From CAIWHR01 sp963709525 (GTDB lineage: Bacteria > Pseudomonadota > Gammaproteobacteria > Burkholderiales > Casimicrobiaceae), in contig CAVPXB010000028.1 in assembly GCA_963709525.1 (NCBI GenBank), forward strand, positions 8,983-72,982: DNA of 64,000 nt, written 5' to 3'. Below are positions 1-7,827 of the stretch, one piece after another. The notes beneath the pieces are model-generated. The model saw nothing but the letters and a program-made list of their open reading frames with translations, made no database searches and was not told the DNA's origin. Position 1 is the stretch's first letter. Each line of letters starts with the position of its first letter. The position numbers were made by a program, and so were the translations under genes.

Positions 1-1216
1 ACGAAGCCTACGCGATGACCAAGAAGGGCCAGGCCGAGCTGGCGCTGGGCGCGGGCCTCGTGTTCTCGGCGGTCGGCGGCCTGTTCGGCACCGCGGTGCT
101 GATCCTCGCCGCGCCGACGCTGGCCGAGTTCGCGCTGAAGTTCAGCTCGTTCGAGTACTTCTGGCTGGTGCTGATGGGCCTGACCTGTGCGGTGTTCATG
201 ACGTCCGACCGGCCGCTGAAGGGCTTCGTCTCGCTGCTGCTGGGGTTGTTCGTCGCCTGCGTCGGGCTCGGCAATCCGGCCGGCTTCCCGCGCTTCACCT
301 TCGGCAACGTCGAGCTGATGGGCGGCATCGGCATGATCCCGATGATGATCGGCATGTTCGCGATCTCGGAGATCATCCGCTTCGCCGTCGACACGAACCC
401 GCCGCTGCGGATCGTCGACCACCCGATCGGCAACGTGTTCAAGGGCATGTGGGCGCTCACCAGGAAGTACCCGCATGCAGATCCTGCGCGGCAGCGCGCT
501 GGGCACGCTGGTCGGCGCGCTGCCGGGAGCCGGAGCGGACATCGCGGCGTGGATGTCGTACGCGATCAGCAAGAAGATGTCGAAGGAGCCGGAGAAGTTC
601 GGCACGGGCCACGTCGAGGGCATCGTCGAGAGCGGTGCTGCCAACAACAGCGCGCTGGCCGGCGCCTTCATTCCGGCGCTGGTGTTCGGAATTCCGGGCG
701 ACTCGATCACCGCCATCATCATCGGCGTGCTGTACATGAAGAACATGAATCCCGGTCCGACGCTGTTCACGAACAATCCGCAGAACATCTACGCGGTCTA
801 CCTGCTGTTCATCATCGCCAACCTGATCATGATTCCGCTCGGCTGGTGGTGCATCAAGGTGTCGAAGCAGATCCTCAAGGTGCCGCGCACCGTGCTGATG
901 CCCGTCATCATGCTGTTCTGCGTGGTCGGCTCGTTCGCGATCAACAACACGGCGTTCGACGTGACGGCGATGCTGGTGGCCGGAATCGTGGCCTACGTCC
1001 TCGAGGACAATCGGTTTCCCGGTCGCGCCGGCGATCCTCGGCGTCGTGCTGGGCGGCATGCTCGAGGAGAACTTCATCACCTCGATGATCAAGTCGGACG
1101 GCAACCTGCTCGCGTTCGTCGAACGCCCGGTCGCGGCGACGCTGGGCGCCATGACGCTTGCCGTCTGGTTCCTGCCGTTGCTGCTGCGCCGCCTTCGCCG
1201 CCTCGCGGGCGTCTAG
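1..1216 (+). CDS. tctA: Tripartite tricarboxylate transporter permease TctA (5' partial, two frameshifts)
   Basis: Large membrane subunit of a TTT-family solute importer, which works with a periplasmic binding protein (TctC) and small subunit (TctB); neither is visible here. The reading frame is open from base 3, so the gene starts upstream of the window. Family hallmarks are GLGNPAGFPRFTFGN, the GALPGAGADIAAWMSY segment and NSALAGAFIPALVFGIPGD. The reading continues in three frames: a likely extra C near 471 (restoring TRKYRMQILRGSALG) and another near 1018 (restoring NRFPVAPAILGVVLGG). The restored C-terminus ends RRLRRLAGV with TAG at 1214-1216. Both shifts lie in CCC runs, so indel error is the simplest cause, though a decaying gene cannot be excluded. 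The substrate (a carboxylate) is not predictable. Confidence 0.85.
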
Positions 1217-1256
1217 CGAGCGTCTGCAGACCTCCCGCGCGGCTGTGCGCGGGTCA

Positions 1257-1306
1257 TGGACACGGAAGCTCCCTGGCGGCAAGATCGGGATCCTGATCCC
1301 GTGTCC
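1257..1306 (+). terminator. Possible hairpin terminator after tctA
   Basis: A GGACACGG arm (1257-1264) is complementary to CCGTGTCC (1299-1306), and a tight inner hairpin CGGGATC-CT-GATCCCG (1286-1301) competes with it. A further stem CCCGCGC/GCGCGGG lies just upstream (about 1238-1257). There is no T-tract, so intrinsic termination is only a suggestion. It lies in the 237-bp gap between tctA and tpiA. Confidence 0.35.
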
Positions 1307-1327
1307 AGGCGGTCGCGCCGTCCTCCG

Positions 1328-1357
1328 TTGCTCCGATTTGCCGCGGCGCGGTATAAT
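1328..1357 (+). promoter_or_regulatory. Candidate sigma-70 promoter for tpiA
   Basis: A perfect -10 hexamer TATAAT occupies 1352-1357, with TTGCTC at 1328-1333 as a partial -35 match and an 18-bp spacer. It is about 97 bp upstream of the tpiA ATG and probably also serves secG, the tRNA and possibly nuo. No operator is recognisable. Confidence 0.6.
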
Positions 1358-1453
1358 CAGCCGGTTTCCTGAGTCGCGCCCCCTCGGCCAACGCGTTCCT
1401 GCGATGCCGGTTCAGGGGCGCGTTTCGCGTCCAAGCGTGAATGGGCCTTACCG

Positions 1454-2197
1454 ATGCGTGGAAAATTGGTCGTTGGCAACTGGAAGATGAACGGCGGGCT
1501 GGCCGCGAATGCAGCGCTGCTCGGCGACCTCGCGGGCGCCTGGCAGGGAGGGGCCGATCGTCAGATGGCGGTTTGCGTGCCGTTCCCGTATCTCATGCAG
1601 GCGCAGGCGGCGTTGCAGGCCACGTCGATTGCCTGGGGCGCGCAGGACGTCAGCGAACATGCCGCGGGCGCCTACACGGGCGAAGTGTCCGCAGCCATGC
1701 TGGCGGAATTCGGCGCCCGGTATGTCCTCGTCGGGCATTCGGAGCGGCGCCAGTTCTTTGGCGACACCGACGCGATTGTCGCGGCGAAGGCGAAGGCGGC
1801 GCTGGCGGCAAAATTGACGCCGATCGTCTGCGTCGGCGAGTTGCTCGCCGAGCGGCAGGCCGGGACCACCGACGCTGTCGTGTTGCGGCAACTCGGTGCC
1901 GTGCTGGCGGCGCTGGATTCCGACGCGCAGAGGGTCGTTGTCGCGTACGAGCCGGTGTGGGCGATCGGCACCGGGCTCACCGCCTCGCCCGAGCAGGCGC
2001 AGGCCGTGCACGCGGTGCTGCGGGCGCGGTTGTCGAAGGCAGGCGCGGGCAATGTTTCCCTGCTCTATGGCGGCAGTGTCAAGGCCGACAATGCCGGGAA
2101 GCTGTTTGGACAGGCCGACATCGACGGTGGGTTGATCGGCGGGGCGTCGCTCAAGGCGGCGGAATTTCTTGGCGATTGCGCGTGCCTGAGGATGTAG
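1454..2197 (+). CDS. tpiA: Triosephosphate isomerase
   Basis: Interconverts dihydroxyacetone phosphate and glyceraldehyde 3-phosphate in glycolysis and gluconeogenesis; cytoplasmic TIM barrel. The 247-residue protein has the expected length and all catalytic elements: GNWKMN with Lys11, GHSERR with electrophilic His95, AYEPVWAIGTG with base Glu166, and phosphate-binding LLYGGSVK and GGLIGGASL near the C-terminus. The ATG at 1454 is chosen because MRGKLVVGNWKMN is the normal N-terminus. It has no strong Shine-Dalgarno. It is followed 81 bp later by secG, the usual betaproteobacterial order. Confidence 0.98.
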   Translation: MRGKLVVGNWKMNGGLAANAALLGDLAGAWQGGADRQMAVCVPFPYLMQAQAALQATSIAWGAQDVSEHAAGAYTGEVSAAMLAEFGARYVLVGHSERRQFFGDTDAIVAAKAKAALAAKLTPIVCVGELLAERQAGTTDAVVLRQLGAVLAALDSDAQRVVVAYEPVWAIGTGLTASPEQAQAVHAVLRARLSKAGAGNVSLLYGGSVKADNAGKLFGQADIDGGLIGGASLKAAEFLGDCACLRM

Positions 2198-2278
2198 CCG
2201 GCGCTTAAGGCGCGGGGCGCGGCAAGTCGCAGTTTGCGGCAGGCGCGGGCAGTCGCGTCTTCCTGGAAGAGACAACGA

Positions 2279-2710
2279 ATGGCAATGCTGGAAACCCTGT
2301 TGTTGATGCTTCATATCCTGGTCGCGGTGGCGATTTGCGGATTCGTGCTGCTGCAGCATGGCAAGGGCGCCGACATGGGCGCCGCCTTCGGCAGCGGCTC
2401 GTCGGGCAGCGTGTTCGGCGCGTCCGGCTCGGCAAATTTCCTTTCGCGGAGCACCGCGGCCCTCGCGACCGTGTTTTTCCTGTCGAGCCTCGCACTCACG
2501 TGGTACGGCGCTTCGAAATCCGTGCCCAAGGGCGCGGTGCAGGAAGGCGTGATGGGCAGCATGCCGGTGCCCGCCAAGGCGTCGGACGTGCCTGCGGTGC
2601 CGCAGGGACTCCCCGGCAGCGTTCCGGCGACCGATCCGTTGAAGGCGGTTCCTGCGGTGCCGGCCCCCACCGCGCCGGCGGGTTCGAAATCGGGCGAGGT
2701 ACCGAAGTAG
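2279..2710 (+). CDS. secG: Preprotein translocase subunit SecG
   Basis: Small accessory membrane subunit of the SecYEG translocon, assisting SecA-driven protein export. The 143-residue product has an N-terminal transmembrane helix (about residues 3-23), the conserved loop LLQHGKGADMGAAFGSGSSG and a second helix near residues 55-72. A Pro/Ala/Val-rich low-complexity tail of about 65 residues follows, longer than in E. coli SecG but common in betaproteobacteria. The ATG at 2279 is preceded by GGAAGAG; an internal ATG at 2285 is a possible alternative. The tRNA-Leu gene starts 14 bp after the stop. Confidence 0.96.
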   Translation: MAMLETLLLMLHILVAVAICGFVLLQHGKGADMGAAFGSGSSGSVFGASGSANFLSRSTAALATVFFLSSLALTWYGASKSVPKGAVQEGVMGSMPVPAKASDVPAVPQGLPGSVPATDPLKAVPAVPAPTAPAGSKSGEVPK

Positions 2711-2724
2711 TCGTTGCAGGCTGT

Positions 2725-2811
2725 GCCGACGTGGCGAAATTGGTAGACGCGCTAGCTTGAGGGGCTAGTGGCCGCAAGGTTGTGGGAGTTCGAGTCTCCC
2801 CGTCGGCACCA
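2725..2811 (+). tRNA. tRNA-Leu (anticodon GAG)
   Basis: A complete class II tRNA with encoded CCA. The acceptor stem pairs GCCGACG (2725-2731) with CGTCGGC (2801-2807), discriminator A2808, CCA 2809-2811. The anticodon stem is CTAGC/GCTAG around loop TTGAGGG, giving anticodon GAG at 2759-2761, which reads CUC/CUU. The long variable arm and the GTTCGAGTC T-loop region fit leucine. It lies between secG and nuoA, a conserved betaproteobacterial position. Confidence 0.98.
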
Positions 2812-3003
2812 GGTTTCGATGCGGTGCGCCGTCGCTTGATGGGCGCGATCGCAGAGTAGAAGCTCCCTGGCGGGGGCGCGGGCTTGCGGGGCGAGCCGTG
2901 CAGACCTGCCAGGAGGTGCGGGCCGGCAACGGCATCGCGGCTGAAGCGTAACCAAACGACCGGGGCACGTCCGGGGTTGGCCGGCTCCGATGAACCGAAC
3001 GCC

Positions 3004-3360
3004 ATGCTGGAACAGTACTTCCCGATCCTGCTCTTCATTCTGGTCGGCCTGACGCTCGGTGGCGTCCTGCTTTCGGTGGGGGCGATTCTCTCCCCGAAGC
3101 GGCCGAACGCGGAAAAGCTCTCACCGTACGAGTGCGGCTTCGAGGCTTTCGAAGACGCGCGGATGAAGTTCGATGTCCGCTACTACCTCGTCGCGATCCT
3201 GTTCATCCTCTTCGATCTCGAGATCGCATTCCTCTTTCCCTGGGCCGTCGTGCTTCCCGAAATCGGATTTCCCGGTTTCGTCGCGATGATGGTCTTCCTT
3301 GCCGTCCTGGTCGTGGGTTTCGTCTACGAGTGGAAGAAGGGGGCGCTGGAGTGGGAATGA
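3004..3360 (+). CDS. nuoA: NADH-quinone oxidoreductase subunit A
   Basis: Membrane subunit of complex I at the junction of the peripheral and membrane arms. The 118-residue product has three predicted transmembrane helices, the conserved loop SPYECGFEAFEDARMKFDVRYY between helices 1 and 2, and the acidic FDLEIAFLFPW motif in helix 2. The ATG at 3004 gives the standard N-terminus MLEQYFPILLF; the in-frame upstream extension is not conserved-looking. It opens the nuoA-N operon 192 bp downstream of tRNA-Leu. That gap contains no obvious gene and no clear promoter that I can identify. Confidence 0.97.
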   Translation: MLEQYFPILLFILVGLTLGGVLLSVGAILSPKRPNAEKLSPYECGFEAFEDARMKFDVRYYLVAILFILFDLEIAFLFPWAVVLPEIGFPGFVAMMVFLAVLVVGFVYEWKKGALEWE

Positions 3361-3388
3361 AAAGCGCCGCCGGTTGCGGGTCTTGCGC

Positions 3389-3865
3389 ATGAGCATCGAA
3401 GGCGTCCTCGAAAAGGGCTTCGTCACCACGTCGGTCGACAGCCTGATCAACTGGGCGCGCAACGGCTCGATGTGGCCGATGACCTTCGGGCTCGCCTGCT
3501 GCGCCGTGGAGATGATGCACGCCGGCGCCGCGCGCTACGATCTCGACCGCTTCGGCATCGTGTTCCGCCCCAGCCCGCGCCAGTCCGACGTGATGATCGT
3601 CGCCGGTACGCTGTGCAACAAGATGGCGCCTGCATTGCGCCGCGTCTACGACCAGATGGCCGAGCCGCGGTGGGTGATCTCGATGGGATCCTGCGCCAAC
3701 GGCGGCGGTTACTACCACTACTCGTACTCGGTCGTCCGCGGCTGCGACCGCATCGTCCCGGTCGACATCTACGTGCCGGGGTGCCCGCCGACCGCCGAGG
3801 CGCTGCTCTACGGCATCCTCCAGCTCCAGAACAAGATCTGGCGCACCAACACGATCGCGCGCTGA
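3389..3865 (+). CDS. nuoB: NADH-quinone oxidoreductase subunit B (cluster N2)
   Basis: Peripheral-arm subunit carrying [4Fe-4S] cluster N2, the last cluster before quinone. The 158-residue product contains the ligands in LACCAVEMMH (tandem Cys), ISMGSCANGG and VPGCPPTAEALLYG. The ATG at 3389 was chosen because MSIEGVLEKGFVTT is the typical betaproteobacterial N-terminus, and the longer in-frame extension overlaps nuoA. Its stop overlaps the nuoC start (TGATG), indicating translational coupling. Confidence 0.98.
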   Translation: MSIEGVLEKGFVTTSVDSLINWARNGSMWPMTFGLACCAVEMMHAGAARYDLDRFGIVFRPSPRQSDVMIVAGTLCNKMAPALRRVYDQMAEPRWVISMGSCANGGGYYHYSYSVVRGCDRIVPVDIYVPGCPPTAEALLYGILQLQNKIWRTNTIAR

Positions 3866-4482
3866 TGGCCGCTCTTCGAACGGACGCCCTGGCGGCGTCG
3901 CTCCAGGCGGCCTTCGGGGAGACGCTTGCCAGCACGAAGGTCGCGCTGGGAGAGGTGACGATCGTCGTCGTGCCGGATCGCGTCGAAGCGACGCTTCGGG
4001 CATTGCGTGACCGCCCGGAGTTCGCGTTCGCGACATTGATCGATCTCTGCGGTGTCGATTACTCGACTTACGGCGATCGCGCGCACGACGGGCACCGCTT
4101 CGCTGTCGTCTACCACCTGCTGTCGCTCGCCCACAACTGCCGGCTGCGGGTGCGCACGTTTGCGTCCGACGACGACTTTCCGATCGTTCCCAGCGCGGTC
4201 GACATCTGGCCGGCCGCCAACTGGTTCGAACGCGAGGCCTTCGATTTTTTCGGCATCATGTTTCCGGGGCACCCGGACCTGCGCCGCATCCTCACCGACT
4301 ATGGTTTCATCGGACACCCGTTCCGCAAGGACTTCCCGCTTTCCGGGCACGTCGAGATGCGCTACGACCCCGAGCAGGGGCGCGTGATCTACCAGCCGGT
4401 CTCGATCGAGCCGCGCGAGAACACGCCGCGCATCGTCCGCGAGGACGCCTACGCGAGCGACGCCGGATTCCGCAAGGGCTGA
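3865..4482 (+). CDS. nuoC: NADH-quinone oxidoreductase subunit C (30 kDa)
   Basis: Peripheral-arm subunit that packs against NuoD and lacks redox cofactors. The 205-residue product shows the family signature WFEREAFDFFGIMFPGHPDLRRIL and then HPFRKDFPLSGHVEMRY. The ATG at 3865 shares its A with the nuoB stop. The TGA stop at 4480-4482 coincides with the first bases of a repeat element that separates nuoC from nuoD. The C-terminus (SIEPRENTPRIVRED...) looks normal, so the repeat has not removed conserved sequence. Confidence 0.97.
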   Translation: MAALRTDALAASLQAAFGETLASTKVALGEVTIVVVPDRVEATLRALRDRPEFAFATLIDLCGVDYSTYGDRAHDGHRFAVVYHLLSLAHNCRLRVRTFASDDDFPIVPSAVDIWPAANWFEREAFDFFGIMFPGHPDLRRILTDYGFIGHPFRKDFPLSGHVEMRYDPEQGRVIYQPVSIEPRENTPRIVREDAYASDAGFRKG

Positions 4483-4646
4483 GAGGCTGAGAGTCTTTCG
4501 ATCATGCCCGCTCATCACGCCAGAAGACGCCCGCTCTTCGTTGCAAATGCTCGCCATAGCGCGAGCTATGGCTGCGCTTTGCGCCTCGATCGGACGCCCT
4601 CTGGCGCGCCGCTCGGACACGCCCGAAAAACTCTCAGCCTCTGAGC
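4480..4646 (+). repeat. 165-bp inverted-repeat element, copy 1 (between nuoC and nuoD)
   Basis: A MITE-like element bounded by terminal inverted repeats: AGAGGCTGAGAGT...TTTCG at the left (4482-4500) and the complement CGAAAAACTCTCAGCCTCT at the right (about 4624-4642). Inside is a perfect hairpin GCCATAGC-GCGA-GCTATGGC (4553-4572), flanked by further imperfectly complementary arms (CGCCAGAAGACGCCCG versus CGGACGCCCTCTGGCG), so the whole unit can fold on itself. Its left end begins in the TGA stop of nuoC and its right end is 2 bp before the nuoD ATG. The same element occurs at 27979-28144 and, inverted, at 38933-39099. A reading frame open through its reverse strand is not treated as a gene. 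Confidence 0.93.
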
Positions 4647-4647
4647 C

Positions 4648-5901
4648 ATGGCCGAGATCCGCAACTACACGATGAACTTTGGCCCCCAGCACCCGGCGGC
4701 GCACGGGGTGCTGCGGCTGGTGCTCGAACTCGACGGCGAGGTGATCGAGCGCGCCGATCCGCACATCGGCCTCTTGCATCGCGCGACGGAGAAGCTCGCC
4801 GAGCACAAGACGTTCATCCAGGCGCTGCCGTACATGGACCGCCTCGATTACGTCTCGATGATGTGCAACGAGCACGCGTATTGCATGGCGATCGAGCGGC
4901 TGCTGGGCGTCGAGGTTCCGATCCGGGCGCAGTACATCCGCGTGATGTTCGACGAGATCACGCGGGTCCTCAACCACTTGCTGTGGCTGGGCGCGCACTC
5001 GCTCGACATCGGCGGAATGACGACCTTCCTCTACTGCTTCCGCGAGCGCGAAGACCTGATGGACGCGTACGAGGCGGTCTCCGGGGCGCGGTTGCACGCG
5101 GCCTATTACCGTCCCGGCGGCGTCTACCGCGACCTGCCGGACACGATGCCGCAGTACGCGGCGCAGCACACGCGCAGTGCCCGCGCGATGACCGCGATGA
5201 ACGAGAATCGGCAGGGCTCGCTGCTCGACTTCATCGAGGATTTCACGCGCCGCTTCCCCGCGTGCGTCGACGACTACGAGACGCTGCTCACCGAGAACCG
5301 GATCTGGAAGCAACGCACCGTAGGCATCGGCGTCGTGACGCCCGAGCGGGCGGCGGCGCTGGGCTTCACCGGCCCCATGCTGCGCGGCTCCGGCGTGCCC
5401 TGGGACCTGCGCAAGAAACAGCCGTACGAAGTCTATGACCGGATGGAGTTCGACATCCCGGTGGGCAGCAATGGCGACTGCTACGACCGTTATCTGGTCC
5501 GCGTCGAGGAGATGCGGCAGTCGAACCGCATCATCCGCCAGTGCGTCGACTGGCTGCGCGCGAATCCCGGTCCGGTGATCACCGACAACCTCAAGGTGGC
5601 GCCACCCTCGCGCGAAGGCATGAAGGCGAACATGGAGGAGCTGATCCACCATTTCAAGCTCTACACCGAAGGCATGCACGTGCCGCCGGGCGAGGCCTAT
5701 GCCGCCGTCGAGCATCCGAAGGGGGAGTTCGGCATCTACCTCATCTCCGACGGCGCCAACAAGCCCTACCGCCTGAAGATACGCGCCCCGGGCTTCGCCC
5801 ATCTCGCGGCGCTCGACGAGATGTCGCGCGGGCACATGATTGCCGACGTGGTGGCGATCATCGGGACGCAGGATATCGTATTCGGCGAGATCGATCGATG
5901 A
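4648..5901 (+). CDS. nuoD: NADH-quinone oxidoreductase subunit D (49 kDa)
   Basis: Peripheral-arm subunit that forms the quinone-binding pocket with NuoB; descended from the [NiFe] hydrogenase large subunit. The 417-residue product begins MAEIRNYTMNFGPQHPAAHGV and contains LHRATEKL, DRLDYVSMMCNEHAY, NHLLWLGAHSLDIG and, at the C-terminus, IGTQDIVFGEIDR. Length matches bacterial NuoD. The start codon lies directly after repeat copy 1, so any Shine-Dalgarno would have to come from the repeat end; none is strong. Confidence 0.98.
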   Translation: MAEIRNYTMNFGPQHPAAHGVLRLVLELDGEVIERADPHIGLLHRATEKLAEHKTFIQALPYMDRLDYVSMMCNEHAYCMAIERLLGVEVPIRAQYIRVMFDEITRVLNHLLWLGAHSLDIGGMTTFLYCFREREDLMDAYEAVSGARLHAAYYRPGGVYRDLPDTMPQYAAQHTRSARAMTAMNENRQGSLLDFIEDFTRRFPACVDDYETLLTENRIWKQRTVGIGVVTPERAAALGFTGPMLRGSGVPWDLRKKQPYEVYDRMEFDIPVGSNGDCYDRYLVRVEEMRQSNRIIRQCVDWLRANPGPVITDNLKVAPPSREGMKANMEELIHHFKLYTEGMHVPPGEAYAAVEHPKGEFGIYLISDGANKPYRLKIRAPGFAHLAALDEMSRGHMIADVVAIIGTQDIVFGEIDR

Positions 5902-5990
5902 CCCTCCCCCCGAAGCCCGCTGCGCTCGCCTCCCCCCAGGGGGCACGGCCTCCCTTGGGGCGGCCCGGCGGGAGGCCGGCACGCATCCGT
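5902..5990 (+). repeat. GC-rich intergenic repeat, nuoD-nuoE
   Basis: Begins directly after the nuoD stop. It contains CCCTCCCCCCGAAG, a GCTGCGCTCGCC segment, a CCCCCCAGGGGG dyad and TTGGGGCGGCCCGGCGG. This composition and order resemble the dispersed Burkholderiales intergenic repeat, and a related copy lies after nuoG (10163-10240). It fills the 102-bp nuoD-nuoE gap. Confidence 0.7.
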
Positions 5991-6003
5991 TGCGGGCACT
6001 GAC

Positions 6004-6510
6004 ATGCTGAGCGCCGACGCACTGCAGAGGATTGACCGCGAGGTCGCCAAGTACCCTGCCGGCCGGAAGCAGTCGGCGGTGATGTCGGCGCTCGCCATCG
6101 CGCAGGACGAAAAGGGCTGGCTCGCGACCGAGACCATGGATTTCGTCGCCCGCTATCTCGACATGCCGGCGGTCGCCGTCTACGAGGTCGCGACCTTCTA
6201 CGCGATGTACAACCTGAAGCCGACCGGCAGGTACAAGCTGACGATCTGCACCAACCTGCCCTGCGCGCTGCAGGACGCGGTGCAGGCGGCGGAGTATCTG
6301 AAGCAGAAGCTCGGCATCGGCTTCGGCGAGACGACGCCCGATGGCCTCGTGACGCTGCGGGAAGGCGAGTGCATGGGCGCCTGCGGCGACGCGCCGGTGC
6401 TGCTGGTCAACAACAGGCGGATGTGCAGCTTCATGCGGCCCGAGGCGATCGACGCGCTGCTGGCGGAGCTGCGGGGCGGCGCCGCTGCCGGTGGGGGAGG
6501 GGCGCCATGA
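6004..6510 (+). CDS. nuoE: NADH-quinone oxidoreductase subunit E (24 kDa)
   Basis: Peripheral-arm subunit carrying [2Fe-2S] cluster N1a next to NuoF. The 168-residue thioredoxin-fold protein has the N-terminal helical domain (about residues 5-70), CTNLPCALQDA with the first two Cys ligands, and EGECMGACGDAPVLLVNN with the second pair. The C-terminal tail is Gly/Ala-rich. Its stop overlaps the nuoF ATG (ATGA at 6507-6510). Confidence 0.97.
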   Translation: MLSADALQRIDREVAKYPAGRKQSAVMSALAIAQDEKGWLATETMDFVARYLDMPAVAVYEVATFYAMYNLKPTGRYKLTICTNLPCALQDAVQAAEYLKQKLGIGFGETTPDGLVTLREGECMGACGDAPVLLVNNRRMCSFMRPEAIDALLAELRGGAAAGGGGAP

Positions 6511-7805
6511 ACGCTCCCGGCGCGATGCTCGACTTCGGCCCCGACGCGATCATCCTCGCCGGCCTCGACGGGGCCAACTGGCGGCTCGCCGACTACGTCG
6601 CGCGCGGCGGCTACGAGGCGCTGAAGAAGATCGTGCGCGAGAAGATCCCGCCGGCGACCGTCATCGGCGAGGTGAAGAAGTCCGCGCTGCGCGGGCGCGG
6701 CGGCGCGGGTTTTCCGACCGGGCTCAAGTGGAGCTTCATGCCGCAGCAGTTTCCCGGCGACAAGTACCTGGTCTGCAATTCCGACGAAGGCGAGCCCGGC
6801 ACCTTCAAGGACCGCGACATCATGCGCTACAACCCGCACATGCTGATCGAGGGCATGGCGATCGCCGCCTACGCGATGGGCTGCGCGCGCGGCTACAACT
6901 ACGTCCACGGCGAGATCTGGGACACCTACGAGCGGATGGAGGAGGCGATCGCCGAGGCCAACGCCGCCGGGCTTCCTCGGCACGACATCCTCGGCTCCGG
7001 CTGGAGCTTCCATCTCCACAACCACCACGGCTACGGCGCGTACATCTGCGGCGAGGAAACCGCGCTGCTCGAATCGCTCGAAGGCAAGAAGGGTCAGCCG
7101 CGATTCAAGCCGCCGTTCCCGGCGAGCTTCGGGCTCTACGGCAAGCCGACGACGATCAACAATACCGAGACCTTCGCCTCGGTGCCCTGGATCATGCGCC
7201 ACGGCGGCGAGGCTTTCCTCGACCTGGGCAAGCCCAACAATGGCGGCACCAAGATCTTTTCCGTGTCCGGCGACGTCGCGCGTCCCGGCAACTACGAGAT
7301 CCGGATGGGGACGCCGTTCGCGAAGCTGCTCGAGATGGCGGGCGGCATGCGCGGCGGGCGCAGGCTCAAGGCCTGCATTCCCGGCGGCTCGTCGATGCCG
7401 GTGCTGCCGGGCGAGGTGATGCTCGCCACCGACATGGACTACGACTCGATCGCCAAGGCGGGCTCGATGCTGGGCTCCGGCGCCGTGATCGTGATGGACG
7501 ACACGCGCTGCATGGTGAAGTCGCTGCTGCGGCTGTCGTACTTCTACTACGAGGAATCCTGCGGCCAGTGCACGCCCTGCCGCGAGGGCACCGGCTGGCT
7601 GTGGCGCATCGTCGACCGCATCGAGCGCGGCCTGGGCACGTCCGGAAGATCTCGACCTTCTCAACAACGTCGCCGAGAACATCCAGGGCCGCACGATCTG
7701 CGCGCTTGGCGACGCGGCGGCGATGCCGGTGCGGCGTTCCTCAAGCATTTCCGCGACGAGTTCCAGCACCACATCGACCACCAGCGTTGCCTGGTTCCGG
7801 CGTAG
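6507..7805 (+). CDS. nuoF: NADH-quinone oxidoreductase subunit F (51 kDa; two compensating frameshifts)
   Basis: NADH dehydrogenase subunit with FMN and [4Fe-4S] cluster N3. Visible are the NADH/FMN-binding GRGGAGFPTGLKWS, NSDEGEPGTFKDRD, GAYICGEETALLESLEG and the N3 motif ESCGQCTPCREGTGW. After GLGT the frame is lost at about 7641 (one extra base) and regained near 7735 (one missing base). The intervening stretch in the second frame reads PEDLDLLNNVAENIQGRTIC, a normal NuoF sequence with the fourth N3 cysteine, and the native end AFLKHFRDEFQHHIDH follows. The paired indels in perfectly conserved sequence point to base-calling error. About 432 residues when corrected. Confidence 0.95.
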   Translation: MNAPGAMLDFGPDAIILAGLDGANWRLADYVARGGYEALKKIVREKIPPATVIGEVKKSALRGRGGAGFPTGLKWSFMPQQFPGDKYLVCNSDEGEPGTFKDRDIMRYNPHMLIEGMAIAAYAMGCARGYNYVHGEIWDTYERMEEAIAEANAAGLPRHDILGSGWSFHLHNHHGYGAYICGEETALLESLEGKKGQPRFKPPFPASFGLYGKPTTINNTETFASVPWIMRHGGEAFLDLGKPNNGGTKIFSVSGDVARPGNYEIRMGTPFAKLLEMAGGMRGGRRLKACIPGGSSMPVLPGEVMLATDMDYDSIAKAGSMLGSGAVIVMDDTRCMVKSLLRLSYFYYEESCGQCTPCREGTGWLWRIVDRIERGLGTSGRSRPSQQRRREHPGPHDLRAWRRGGDAGAAFLKHFRDEFQHHIDHQRCLVPA

Positions 7806-7827
7806 TCTGTAGGCGAGCCCCGACGCC

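Noticed and set aside
4480..4646. Protein-coding frame through the reverse strand of the 165-bp repeat (…RPIEAQSAAIARAMASIC…), present at all three copies
   Set aside because: The frame is conserved because the repeat DNA is conserved; it runs into unrelated flanking sequence at each site and has no start signal of its own.
5902..5990. CRISPR-like or rRNA/ncRNA signals in the GC-rich intergenic repeats
   Set aside because: There are no regularly spaced identical repeats, no conserved ncRNA motifs, and the sequences match a dispersed intergenic repeat type.
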